In this document: piece by piece, positions 1 through 6,228 of the stretch
Numbering within the stretch: position 1 is the stretch's first letter
Layout: the number at the start of each line of letters is the position of its first letter
Source of the DNA: JANQRV01 sp964533785
GTDB taxonomy: Bacteria > Bacteroidota > Bacteroidia > Chitinophagales > Saprospiraceae
Assembly (NCBI GenBank): GCA_964533785.1
Contig: CAZHNG010000168.1
Location: 1 to 14,415 of the forward strand
DNA: 14,415 nucleotides
Direction: 5' to 3'
Notes under the pieces: generated by a model
What the model saw: the letters and a program-made list of their open reading frames with translations, nothing else
Databases searched by the model: none
Told to the model about the DNA's origin: nothing
Program-made: the position numbers and the translations under genes

Positions 1-36
1 CCGCTATAAAAGAGACCGCGAAATGTGCCGGTTATT

Positions 37-54
37 TAGTTCCCGAGGCACTAG
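37..54 (-). repeat. Copy A of an 18-bp dispersed intergenic repeat
   Basis: Read on the minus strand this is ctagtgcctcgggaacta. A second copy at 2796-2813 on the plus strand matches it at 17 of 18 positions. Both copies lie outside genes. The match is longer than expected by chance in a window of this size, but two copies cannot define an element. It could be a short dispersed repeat or a shared protein-binding site. Confidence 0.4.
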
Positions 55-127
55 CTCAAAATTTGCTGCTATATTCGAACCGCAAGAATTCTAGAGAAGG
101 ATTTTTTCCAAACGCTCACCCTTTCTC

Positions 128-155
128 ACATCTGACATCTGGAATCTGGCATCTT
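128..155. repeat. Four-unit degenerate heptamer tandem repeat
   Basis: Four consecutive 7-bp units read acatctg, acatctg, gaatctg and gcatctt, ending 37 bases before the start codon of the dksA-like gene. The first two units are identical and the others differ at one to two positions. It may be a small microsatellite or a spaced binding site in the leader of the downstream gene. No hairpin is apparent here. Confidence 0.5.
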
Positions 156-192
156 TTCCAAATACATTCAAATATAAAAGAAAACCAGCATT

Positions 193-525
193 ATGACTGT
201 GGAAGAAAGAAAAGCATTAAAGAAAAAAATCAAAGCAACCATCGCCGAGACCGAGGCAAAAATTGCACAATTGGAAGTGGAAACTGCCCCTATTTCGCCC
301 GAAAACTCAATCGGGAGGGTGAGCAGGATGGATGCCATTAACAATAAAAGTGTGAGCGAAGCCACTCTACGAACAGCTAAAAGAAAATTAGGCAATTTGC
401 GGCATGCACTATCAAAGATCGAAACACCCAATTTCGGTGTTTGTGCCCGGTGTAAGCATCCAATTCCGCCGGCACGGTTGATGTTTATGCCGCAAAGTCC
501 TTATTGTGTGAATTGTGCGGATTGA
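193..525 (+). CDS. Short DksA/TraR-family zinc-finger transcription regulator
   Basis: This 110-residue protein belongs to the DksA/TraR family, whose members bind in the RNA polymerase secondary channel and, with or without ppGpp, modulate transcription initiation. Residues 1-32 and about 55-75 are charged and helical, as expected for the two arms of the coiled coil. The linking segment carries SRMDAINN, in the place where DksA has its acidic tip. A four-cysteine zinc finger follows: C84, C87, C105 and C108, with spacing C-x2-C-x17-C-x2-C. The protein is shorter than E. coli DksA (about 150 residues) and of the size usual for Bacteroidota homologues. The start is ATG at 193 with no clear Shine-Dalgarno. 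The gene converges with the adaptor gene ending at 547, with only 21 bases between them and no obvious terminator. The family call is firm; its regulon is unknown. Confidence 0.9.
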   Translation: MTVEERKALKKKIKATIAETEAKIAQLEVETAPISPENSIGRVSRMDAINNKSVSEATLRTAKRKLGNLRHALSKIETPNFGVCARCKHPIPPARLMFMPQSPYCVNCAD

Positions 526-546
526 ATTTTAAGATGCTAATCTGTA

Positions 547-1938
547 CTATCCGATTATGATAAACCCGCCACCGCCATCACTAGACGCGTCCACTTTTTC
601 TCCCTCTACGGATTTCATCTTCTCCCGCATTATTGCATCCCTTTTCTTTCGGTCTTCTGCCATTTCAACTAATACAGCCTGCTTTTTATCATCATCCAAA
701 TACTCAAAGGGAATATCATCGGGATTTTCGGGAATATTCAAGTAGATGACATCATTTTCCTCCAATCCTAAAGTGACGATGATCTCATCGGCGCTGGCAC
801 GTCCCAGAAGAATTTCTTGTTTTACGACTTTACCGCCAGCTGTTTCTTTAAAAACATAATTAAGGCTGTCTTTTAGCATAGCTTCGATGGGGATATAGAC
901 CACATCCTCGTAAATATCGGTAACGATATCAATCCCGGTAGTCATCGCCGGTCTGAGTATAGAATCCACTTCATTCAACTGTACGATCACTTCGAATACT
1001 TTGGAATCGTACCCACGTAATTGTTCTCCTATATTTGCCACTTGGATGACGCGACCAAAGTATTCACGGTCCGGAAAGGCATCCACTCTTATCTTGGCAT
1101 CCTGACCTTGCTTGACTTTACTGATATCCACTTCATTAACGTAAGTTTTGGAGACCATATCGCTCAAATCCGGTAATTCTGCCACTACGGGATCCCAGGA
1201 ACTGATTTGCGAACCTGGTCCGACCTTGCCATTCCAGTTACGGGTATAGATCAACATCCCATCTTTAGGAGCGGTTACCCGAAATTGTTTTCCGAGATCG
1301 GTCAATTGTTTCAACTGGAGTTGGTCTTTTTTCAAGGTAGCTTGTTTTTCAGCTACCTGTGCCTGGGATTTGATCTTGGTCAGTTCATACTTTTTCAGTA
1401 ATTGCTGATAATCCCGCTCAGTCTTTTCCAGGTCGATTTGCGTTTTACGGATGACGGATTCCGGTTCGTATTTATTTTGCTCGACTTCAAGCAGTTTTTC
1501 TTCCTTTGCAAATTTAAGATTGATCAGTTGATCTCTAAGGCCGCGCATCTCGATAGCGGTATCGATCTTGGTTTGTTCCAACTGTGTTTCGGTCTGCTCG
1601 ATTTGGGTAAGGATCTCTTTGATCTTGGTATCCAGCTCCGTTTTATCCAGGGTAGCCACGTATTCTCCCGCTTTTACCAGGGTACCTTCGGGAATCATAT
1701 CGGTAATGCTGGTTTGGTAAATACGTGCAGCACGCATACCTTGCGGACCGCGAATTTTTTCTGATCGCTTAGCTTGCAATTCTCCGGTAGCAGATACTTC
1801 GACTACAAACCTTCCGCGATTAACCTTGGACTTGAGATCATTGACCTGGGCGACTTCTCCCGGGCTTGAAAAGAAATACAGCACTGCACCGAGTGCTCCA
1901 ATAACAACAACCGGGATAATTATTTTAATAATATTCAT
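547..1938 (-). CDS. HlyD/RND-type periplasmic adaptor (membrane fusion) protein
   Basis: This 463-residue protein has the order of a membrane fusion protein that links an inner-membrane exporter to an outer-membrane TolC-like channel. An N-terminal membrane anchor lies at about residues 3-23. The first half of a lipoyl-like barrel-sandwich domain follows (about 44-105), then a long Gln/Lys/Glu-rich coiled-coil hairpin (about 105-215). The second half of the lipoyl-like domain contains APKDGMLIY, and a beta-barrel domain contains AKIRVDAFPDREYFGRV. The C-terminus is acidic and charged, then ends with a Gly run and isoleucines (GGGGFIIIG), an unusual hydrophobic tail. No ABC permease, RND pump or TolC gene lies in the window, so transporter type and cargo cannot be told. 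The upstream same-strand hydroxylase gene ends 73 bases before its ATG, so co-transcription is possible but unproven. Confidence 0.85.
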   Translation of the reverse strand: MNIIKIIIPVVVIGALGAVLYFFSSPGEVAQVNDLKSKVNRGRFVVEVSATGELQAKRSEKIRGPQGMRAARIYQTSITDMIPEGTLVKAGEYVATLDKTELDTKIKEILTQIEQTETQLEQTKIDTAIEMRGLRDQLINLKFAKEEKLLEVEQNKYEPESVIRKTQIDLEKTERDYQQLLKKYELTKIKSQAQVAEKQATLKKDQLQLKQLTDLGKQFRVTAPKDGMLIYTRNWNGKVGPGSQISSWDPVVAELPDLSDMVSKTYVNEVDISKVKQGQDAKIRVDAFPDREYFGRVIQVANIGEQLRGYDSKVFEVIVQLNEVDSILRPAMTTGIDIVTDIYEDVVYIPIEAMLKDSLNYVFKETAGGKVVKQEILLGRASADEIIVTLGLEENDVIYLNIPENPDDIPFEYLDDDKKQAVLVEMAEDRKKRDAIMREKMKSVEGEKVDASSDGGGGFIIIG

Positions 1939-2011
1939 AAAAGCTTTTTTTCAACTCCTAAATATTCATTAATATACATAATTATTTTCCCGGTCGAAAA
2001 GAATTAAGCCA

Positions 2012-2674
2012 TTAATCTTTTGGTTTAACAGTTACATTACGTTTTTTCCATTCTTCGGGCAAGCTTCCGTAAACATAATCCCAGAGTGGAGAAGAAACAC
2101 CAAACATGATCTTATCGTTTTGGTAGTGGTGAATAGCGTGATTGGTCCACAATGCTTTGAAAATATTGTTGGGTGCCCTAAAGATATGCACGATGTAATG
2201 TACAATTAAATAGGCAGCATATCCTACCATGAAACCGGCCAGAAACGAAAAGGCATATTTACCGAGCAATAGTTTCATGATGAGCAGCAGAACAGTGGCG
2301 ATCATTATGCTAACGATCGGCGGCATGGCCAGGCGTTGCTTGTCTTTTGGAAAATCATGATGAACGCCGTGCAACTTGTAAGCCAGTTCTTTTCTTTTTT
2401 CCGTTGTCGGCTCCAGATGATACAAACCTTTATGTGCATGGTATTCCACGAAAGTGAATAAAAACCATCCGCTGAAAAACAAAACGACGATTTGTAATAC
2501 AGACAGATCAGTAGCAATTAAGGCCCAGTAAATCAACCCAACGGCATAGATCAGAAAAATAGATACCGGGATAGCAATATGCGTGCGGGTAAAGGCATCC
2601 AGGTATTTATTACCGAATAAAGGGGGAGAAATATTTTCGTTAGACAAAAACTTCCGTTCTTTTTGTTGCTTCAT
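2012..2674 (-). CDS. Scs7/FA2H-type fatty acid hydroxylase (sterol desaturase superfamily)
   Basis: This 220-residue integral membrane protein has the di-iron histidine clusters of the fatty acid hydroxylase superfamily (Pfam FA_hydroxylase). They are H81-x4-H86 in EYHAHKGLYH, H102/H105/H106 in LHGVHHDFPKDKQRLAMPP, H159-x3-H163 in HYIVH, and H179/H182/H183 in NHAIHH. The second cluster and the RL-MPP after it closely resemble yeast Scs7 and animal FA2H, which 2-hydroxylate the N-acyl chain of ceramides. Hydrophobic segments at about 34-53, 58-78, 119-137 and 140-160 fit four membrane passes. The cytochrome b5 domain of the eukaryotic enzymes is absent, so an external electron donor would be needed. 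Because Bacteroidota make sphingolipids and sulfonolipids, hydroxylation of such an acyl chain is the likeliest role. A carotenoid or other lipid substrate is not excluded. Confidence 0.85.
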   Translation of the reverse strand: MKQQKERKFLSNENISPPLFGNKYLDAFTRTHIAIPVSIFLIYAVGLIYWALIATDLSVLQIVVLFFSGWFLFTFVEYHAHKGLYHLEPTTEKRKELAYKLHGVHHDFPKDKQRLAMPPIVSIMIATVLLLIMKLLLGKYAFSFLAGFMVGYAAYLIVHYIVHIFRAPNNIFKALWTNHAIHHYQNDKIMFGVSSPLWDYVYGSLPEEWKKRNVTVKPKD

Positions 2675-2705
2675 TATTACTAGTGTTTGGATGTTTAATT
2701 AGCTG

Positions 2706-2713
2706 CAAAAGTA
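2706..2713 (-). promoter_or_regulatory. Candidate Bacteroidota -7 element for the fatty acid hydroxylase gene
   Basis: On the minus strand this reads TACTTTTG, a full match to the TAnnTTTG -7 consensus of Bacteroidota primary sigma factor promoters, about 30 bases upstream of the start codon. I find no convincing -33 TTG at the usual distance. The 8-mer is expected several times by chance in this window, so the call rests mainly on position. Confidence 0.35.
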
Positions 2714-2795
2714 AAAAAAGTGGTAAAAATGAGGTTATTTAAGCTTGAAGAAAAAATTTTAGCGCAAAGCATGACAATGTCTTGACTATAGGTAT

Positions 2796-2813
2796 CTACT
2801 GCCTCGGGAACTA
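2796..2813 (+). repeat. Copy B of the 18-bp dispersed intergenic repeat
   Basis: The sequence ctactgcctcgggaacta matches the minus-strand reading of 37-54 at 17 of 18 positions. It lies 11 bases beyond the 3' end of the minus-strand PLP enzyme gene. I see no hairpin that would make it a terminator. Confidence 0.4.
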
Positions 2814-2824
2814 GTAATTTAGAT

Positions 2825-3916
2825 TTATTCCGTATAAGTGGGTAGCCTATTTAATTGTTGACGAATGTAGCGTTGTGTTTTGATCTTGTATTTTTTATAA
2901 ATACGACGAATGTGCTCGTAATTGGAGTCGATCGGCTGTTTGCCCATGAACCCGTTTTGACGCATCCATTCATCATTATAGATCTTACCGATGTAACGGC
3001 TACCATGATCGGGGAACAGTACAACAACAACATCTCCCGGTTTGATCCAATCTTTGATTTCAAACACACACTGCATGGCAGCACCACTGGAATATCCTAA
3101 CAATAACCCTTCTTTTTTGGCTAATTGCCTGGCCCTGATCGCACTTTTCTTATCCGTCACTTTTATAAATTCATCGATGATATCGAAATCAACATTGTCA
3201 GGAATAATGGTTTTGCCCAGCCCCTCGATCTTGTATGAATAAATTTCGCTTTCGTCAAATTCACGGGTTTCCCAATATCTTTTCAAAACAGAACCATAGG
3301 CATCAACTGCTATGATACGAATATCGGAATTTTGCTCTTTTAAGTATCTAGCCGTTCCGGACAAGGTACCTCCGGTTCCTGCACAACAAACGTAATGGGT
3401 GATTTTTCCCTGGGTTTGCTTCCAGATCTCCGGCCCGGTAGAATTATAATGAGCGCCGATATTATCGAGATTAAAATTCTGTTTTAAATAGTAAGAGTTA
3501 GGAATTTCCTCGGCAAGTTGAACGGCGCGGGAATAATAGGATCGAGGATCTTCAGGGGCTGCGTCTTTAGGGCATACGACTACTTCCGCTCCCATTGATC
3601 TTAGCAAGGCGATTTTCTCGCGGGAAGCTTTACTCGAAACGGTCAATACGCATTTGTACCCTTTAAGGCTGCAGATCATTGCTAAACTAAAGCCCGTATT
3701 CCCCGAGGTCGCTTCAATGATCGTAGAGCCCGGTTTGATTTCCCCTCTTCTTTCTGCCTGCTCGATCATATAAAGGGCCGTTCGGTCTTTTGCGGAATGC
3801 CCGGGATTATAGGCTTCCACTTTTCCGTATACTTCGCCGGAAAAGTTCTCGCAAATTCTGCTTAATTTGACAAGTGGAGTATTTCCAATAGTTGCTAATA
3901 CATTTTCACTATACAT
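2825..3916 (-). CDS. CBS/cysteine-synthase-fold PLP enzyme with basic C-terminal tail; possible cysteate synthase
   Basis: This 363-residue protein is a fold-type II PLP enzyme of the cysteine synthase/cystathionine beta-synthase group. The Schiff-base lysine is K43 in NPGHSAKDR; the substrate loop is TSGNTG (residues 70-75); the PLP-phosphate loop is GTGGT (180-184); and SSGAA (276-280) supplies the serine facing the pyridine nitrogen. Several stretches (AHYNSTGPEI, VDAYGSVL, the YSYKIEGLG region, DEWMRQNGF) resemble the cystathionine beta-synthase catalytic core more than CysK. There are no C-terminal CBS domains. Instead a basic, Tyr-rich tail of about 35 residues follows, richer in Arg/Lys than a plain CysK end. 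No cysE or second trans-sulfuration gene adjoins it. A same-strand lipid hydroxylase follows after 150 bases. The reaction may be cysteine or cystathionine synthesis, or cysteate synthesis for sulfonolipids (inference). The start is ATG at 3914-3916. Confidence 0.8.
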   Translation of the reverse strand: MYSENVLATIGNTPLVKLSRICENFSGEVYGKVEAYNPGHSAKDRTALYMIEQAERRGEIKPGSTIIEATSGNTGFSLAMICSLKGYKCVLTVSSKASREKIALLRSMGAEVVVCPKDAAPEDPRSYYSRAVQLAEEIPNSYYLKQNFNLDNIGAHYNSTGPEIWKQTQGKITHYVCCAGTGGTLSGTARYLKEQNSDIRIIAVDAYGSVLKRYWETREFDESEIYSYKIEGLGKTIIPDNVDFDIIDEFIKVTDKKSAIRARQLAKKEGLLLGYSSGAAMQCVFEIKDWIKPGDVVVVLFPDHGSRYIGKIYNDEWMRQNGFMGKQPIDSNYEHIRRIYKKYKIKTQRYIRQQLNRLPTYTE

Positions 3917-4000
3917 AGTGCTCCGGTTTTTTTGCTAGGCAATTGCTTAAGTGCCGTTAAGAAAAGATTTCAATAATAAATAACAACAGCGGCAGTTAAC

Positions 4001-4008
4001 CAAAGGTA
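4001..4008 (-). promoter_or_regulatory. Candidate -7 element for the PLP enzyme gene
   Basis: On the minus strand this reads TACCTTTG, a full TAnnTTTG match, about 85 bases upstream of the start codon at 3916. It would leave a leader of roughly 75-80 bases. No good -33 TTG is seen at the standard spacing. It shares the 240-base divergent intergenic region with the nitrilase promoter candidate at 4124-4131. Confidence 0.35.
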
Positions 4009-4123
4009 CGAAACAATTGGTCTTGTTACTTTTATATCTTCATACATGGAGTATATTCTTGTAATACATCACTCAAAATTAAAGAAGTATTTCCTAATTA
4101 GAAAATTCCTCCCCGCCCAACAT

Positions 4124-4131
4124 TATATTTG
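4124..4131 (+). promoter_or_regulatory. Candidate -7 element for the nitrilase gene
   Basis: TATATTTG is a full match to TAnnTTTG and lies 25 bases before the chosen ATG at 4157, a plausible distance for a short leader. The -33 region (around 4098-4104) is A/T rich but lacks a clear TTG. Confidence 0.4.
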
Positions 4132-4156
4132 TAAAGAATGAAATCTTGAATTGCAC

Positions 4157-5053
4157 ATGCCAAAAACAGCGATCGTACAAGCAGCCCCCGCTTTTTTTAA
4201 CCTGAAAGCCGGGCTGAAAAAAGTAGAAGAATTAGCCTTAGAAGCCGGCAAACAGGAAGCAGACCTAATCGTCTTTCCCGAAGCCTACCTTCCCGGCTAT
4301 CCCTGGGGGTTGTCTTTCGGAACGGTTATCGGTAACCGGTCCGATGAAGGCCGCCAACACTGGCTGCAATACTGGCAAAACGCCATGGAAATACCTTCCC
4401 AAGCTTGTGATCAACTAGGCGACATTGCCCGCAGATCCCAAGCCTACCTGGTCATTGGAGTTGTAGAAAGAAATGGCATTTCCGGAACGTTGTATTGCAG
4501 TTTACTTTATTTTGCCCCTTCCGGCAAATTGATCGGCAGGCACCGCAAACTGAAACCCACTGCCGCTGAACGCATCATCTGGGGAGAAGGAGCCGGCGAT
4601 GATCTCGATGTTTACCCTACCCCGCTCGGAAAGATCGGCGGCCTTATTTGCTGGGAAAATTATATGCCGTTGGCCAGAATGACCCTTTATCAACAAGGTG
4701 TCGAAATTTACCTTGCTCCTACTGCCGATCAACGCGATACCTGGCAAGCCACCCTTCGACACATCGCCTGTGAAGGCAGGTGCTTCGTGATCGGATGCAA
4801 CCAATTCGTCACCGCCAATATGTATCCCGCTGCTTTTCAGGCGGAGGCACACAAAATGGGAACAACCCTTTGCAAAGGCGGTAGTGTTGCGATTTCTCCC
4901 TTAGGGAAAATAATTGCCGGTCCGCTATGGAATGAAGAGGGTATTCTATATGTTGATCTTGACCTGAATGAGGTAGCTATGGGTAAAATGGATTTTGATG
5001 TAGTGGGGCATTATGCCCGGCCGGATGTGTTCGAACGGGTTAAACGAGTTTGA
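4157..5053 (+). CDS. Nitrilase (branch 1, nitrile aminohydrolase)
   Basis: This 298-residue enzyme belongs to the nitrilase branch of the carbon-nitrogen hydrolase superfamily and should convert nitriles to carboxylic acids plus ammonia in the cytoplasm. The catalytic triad is E42 in FPEAYLPGYPWG, K131 in HRKLKPT and C165 in CWENYMPLAR. The CWEN-MPLAR signature and the late GHYARPDVF motif mark a true nitrilase rather than an amidase or carbamoylase. K131 and C165 have the same numbers as in rhodococcal nitrilases, from memory. I start at ATG 4157 because MPKTAIVQAAP is a normal family N-terminus; a TTG two codons upstream at 4151 is the alternative. The last residues (ERVKRV) and the stop codon lie inside an inverted repeat. 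The substrate class (aliphatic, aryl or arylaceto-) cannot be told. No partner gene adjoins it. Confidence 0.92.
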   Translation: MPKTAIVQAAPAFFNLKAGLKKVEELALEAGKQEADLIVFPEAYLPGYPWGLSFGTVIGNRSDEGRQHWLQYWQNAMEIPSQACDQLGDIARRSQAYLVIGVVERNGISGTLYCSLLYFAPSGKLIGRHRKLKPTAAERIIWGEGAGDDLDVYPTPLGKIGGLICWENYMPLARMTLYQQGVEIYLAPTADQRDTWQATLRHIACEGRCFVIGCNQFVTANMYPAAFQAEAHKMGTTLCKGGSVAISPLGKIIAGPLWNEEGILYVDLDLNEVAMGKMDFDVVGHYARPDVFERVKRV

Positions 5054-5132
5054 ACGGGTTAGCGAGTGAAACGTGTTCGACCCCATTGAACCCGTACTCA
5101 CTCGCTAACCCGTCTAAACTCGTACTAACCCG
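5036..5132. repeat. Long imperfect inverted repeat spanning the nitrilase stop codon
   Basis: The left arm 5036-5069 and right arm 5098-5132 pair over about 34 bp. They contain a perfect 16-bp block (acgggttagcgagtga at 5054-5069 against 5098-5113), then two more 7-bp blocks (cgagttt and cgggtta) offset by short mismatches and one extra base. The 28-base loop has its own gttc/gaac pairing. The left arm also holds a direct repeat of gaacgggtta (5033-5042 and 5052-5061). The stop codon TGA at 5051-5053 lies within the left arm, so the repeat encodes the nitrilase C-terminus. No T-run follows, so it is not a standard intrinsic terminator. It could be a dispersed palindromic repeat, an mRNA 3'-end stabiliser or an insertion scar. 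Confidence 0.85.
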
Positions 5133-5141
5133 AAAATATTG

Positions 5142-5149
5142 TAGCTTTG
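5142..5149 (+). promoter_or_regulatory. Candidate -7 element for the corA-type gene
   Basis: TAGCTTTG matches TAnnTTTG fully and lies 22 bases before the ATG at 5172. The expected -33 position falls within the right arm of the inverted repeat, which lacks a clear TTG. If this promoter is real, the repeat overlaps its upstream half and could influence its use. Confidence 0.4.
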
Positions 5150-5171
5150 TGCGGTTTCGAAAGATGATGAT

Positions 5172-6125
5172 ATGATCCGTTATTATGCAAAAGTCGATGG
5201 TCAATTACAGGAATTGGAGTCTGCCCTACAGTCCAACTGGGTGAACATATCTCCTCCGTTCAATACGGCAGAGCTAGAGCAAGTTGCCCTGCAGTTCGAA
5301 TTGCCGTTGGATTTTTTGACGGATTCCCTGGATATTGACGAGCGCTCGCGCTATGAACGGGAAGAGGATGTTCGCCTGATCGTCCTCAATACGCCCATCC
5401 TCAATGACCTGGAAATGCAGGAAACCAATGATGCCATTTACATAACCATTCCCATCGGTATCATTCTTACGCCCGATCATATCATTACCATTACTTCCTA
5501 CGAAAACCCAGTTCTGCAACTATTCCTGGACCATAAGGTCAAGAATTTTGACCCCAAAAACCAGAGGTTGTTCGTCTTGCAGATCCTAGAACAAAATGTC
5601 TTTCGTTTCCTCAACTGCCTTAAAAAACTCAATACCAAGCGCAATATCATTGAACAGGAATTGTATGATTCGAGCAGAAATAAAGAACTGAAACAACTCC
5701 TGGGGATTGAAAAAAGCCTGGTCTATTTCGTAAATTCCTTGAGTGCCAATGAATTATTGAAGTTAAAAATGAAGCGGTCTGATTTTCTAAAAATTGAAAA
5801 AGACGAAGACCTGCAGGATCTATTTGAAGACATTATCATTGACAACAGCCAGGCGCTGGAAATGTCCAATGTTTATACCAATATTTTAAACGGCACAATG
5901 GATGCCTACGGTTCTATCATTTCCAATAATCTGAACATCACCATCCGGCGACTTACGCTGATCACCATCGTTTTAATGGTGCCTACCCTGGTTGCCAGTT
6001 TTTATGGGATGAATATCCAAATGCCTTTCCAGGATTTCGACCACGCCTTTTATGGTATCATTATAGTTTCAGGAATACTCAGTTTACTGCTGGTAATTTA
6101 TTTTCAGCGTAAGCGGTTGTTTTGA
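5172..6125 (+). CDS. corA: CorA-family Mg2+ (divalent cation) channel
   Basis: This 317-residue protein is a CorA-type channel, which forms inner-membrane homopentamers for Mg2+ (sometimes Co2+ or Ni2+) uptake. The large N-terminal cytoplasmic domain has alpha/beta character up to about residue 125. The following helical region (about 130-260, with LKKLNTKRNIIEQEL and LEMSNVYTNILNGTMDAYGSII) fits the long stalk helix. TM1 (about 261-278) ends in the signature YGMN, with GMN at 279-281, followed by a short loop (IQMPFQDFDHAF) and TM2 (about 292-310). The protein ends in the basic RKRLF, as usual for the family. The ATG at 5172 is preceded by out-of-frame ATGs at 5164 and 5167. The gene is monocistronic as far as can be seen. 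Family certain; ion specificity inferred. Confidence 0.92.
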   Translation: MIRYYAKVDGQLQELESALQSNWVNISPPFNTAELEQVALQFELPLDFLTDSLDIDERSRYEREEDVRLIVLNTPILNDLEMQETNDAIYITIPIGIILTPDHIITITSYENPVLQLFLDHKVKNFDPKNQRLFVLQILEQNVFRFLNCLKKLNTKRNIIEQELYDSSRNKELKQLLGIEKSLVYFVNSLSANELLKLKMKRSDFLKIEKDEDLQDLFEDIIIDNSQALEMSNVYTNILNGTMDAYGSIISNNLNITIRRLTLITIVLMVPTLVASFYGMNIQMPFQDFDHAFYGIIIVSGILSLLLVIYFQRKRLF

Positions 6126-6148
6126 AACAGTTGGTACTTCCTGTTTTT
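6125..6148 (+). terminator. Weak intrinsic terminator candidate after corA
   Basis: aaacag (6125-6130) pairs with ctgttt (6141-6146) around a 10-base loop, and the right arm runs into a T-tract (6143-6149). The stem is short and A/T rich, so termination would be weak. Confidence 0.35.
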
Positions 6149-6228
6149 TTATTGCTCCACTAGTCATCGAACCTCTTTTCTATTAATGGGTTTAGATAAT
6201 GTCATCCGTAAACCTAACGAAGTAATCT

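Noticed and set aside
63..341. 92-codon frame overlapping the dksA-like gene
   Set aside because: It overlaps the zinc-finger gene in another frame, has low-complexity Asn/Lys/Arg composition and no family resemblance.
5036..5132. Intrinsic terminator of the nitrilase gene
   Set aside because: The stem is strong but is followed by cgaaaata rather than a T-run, and its left arm lies partly inside the coding sequence.
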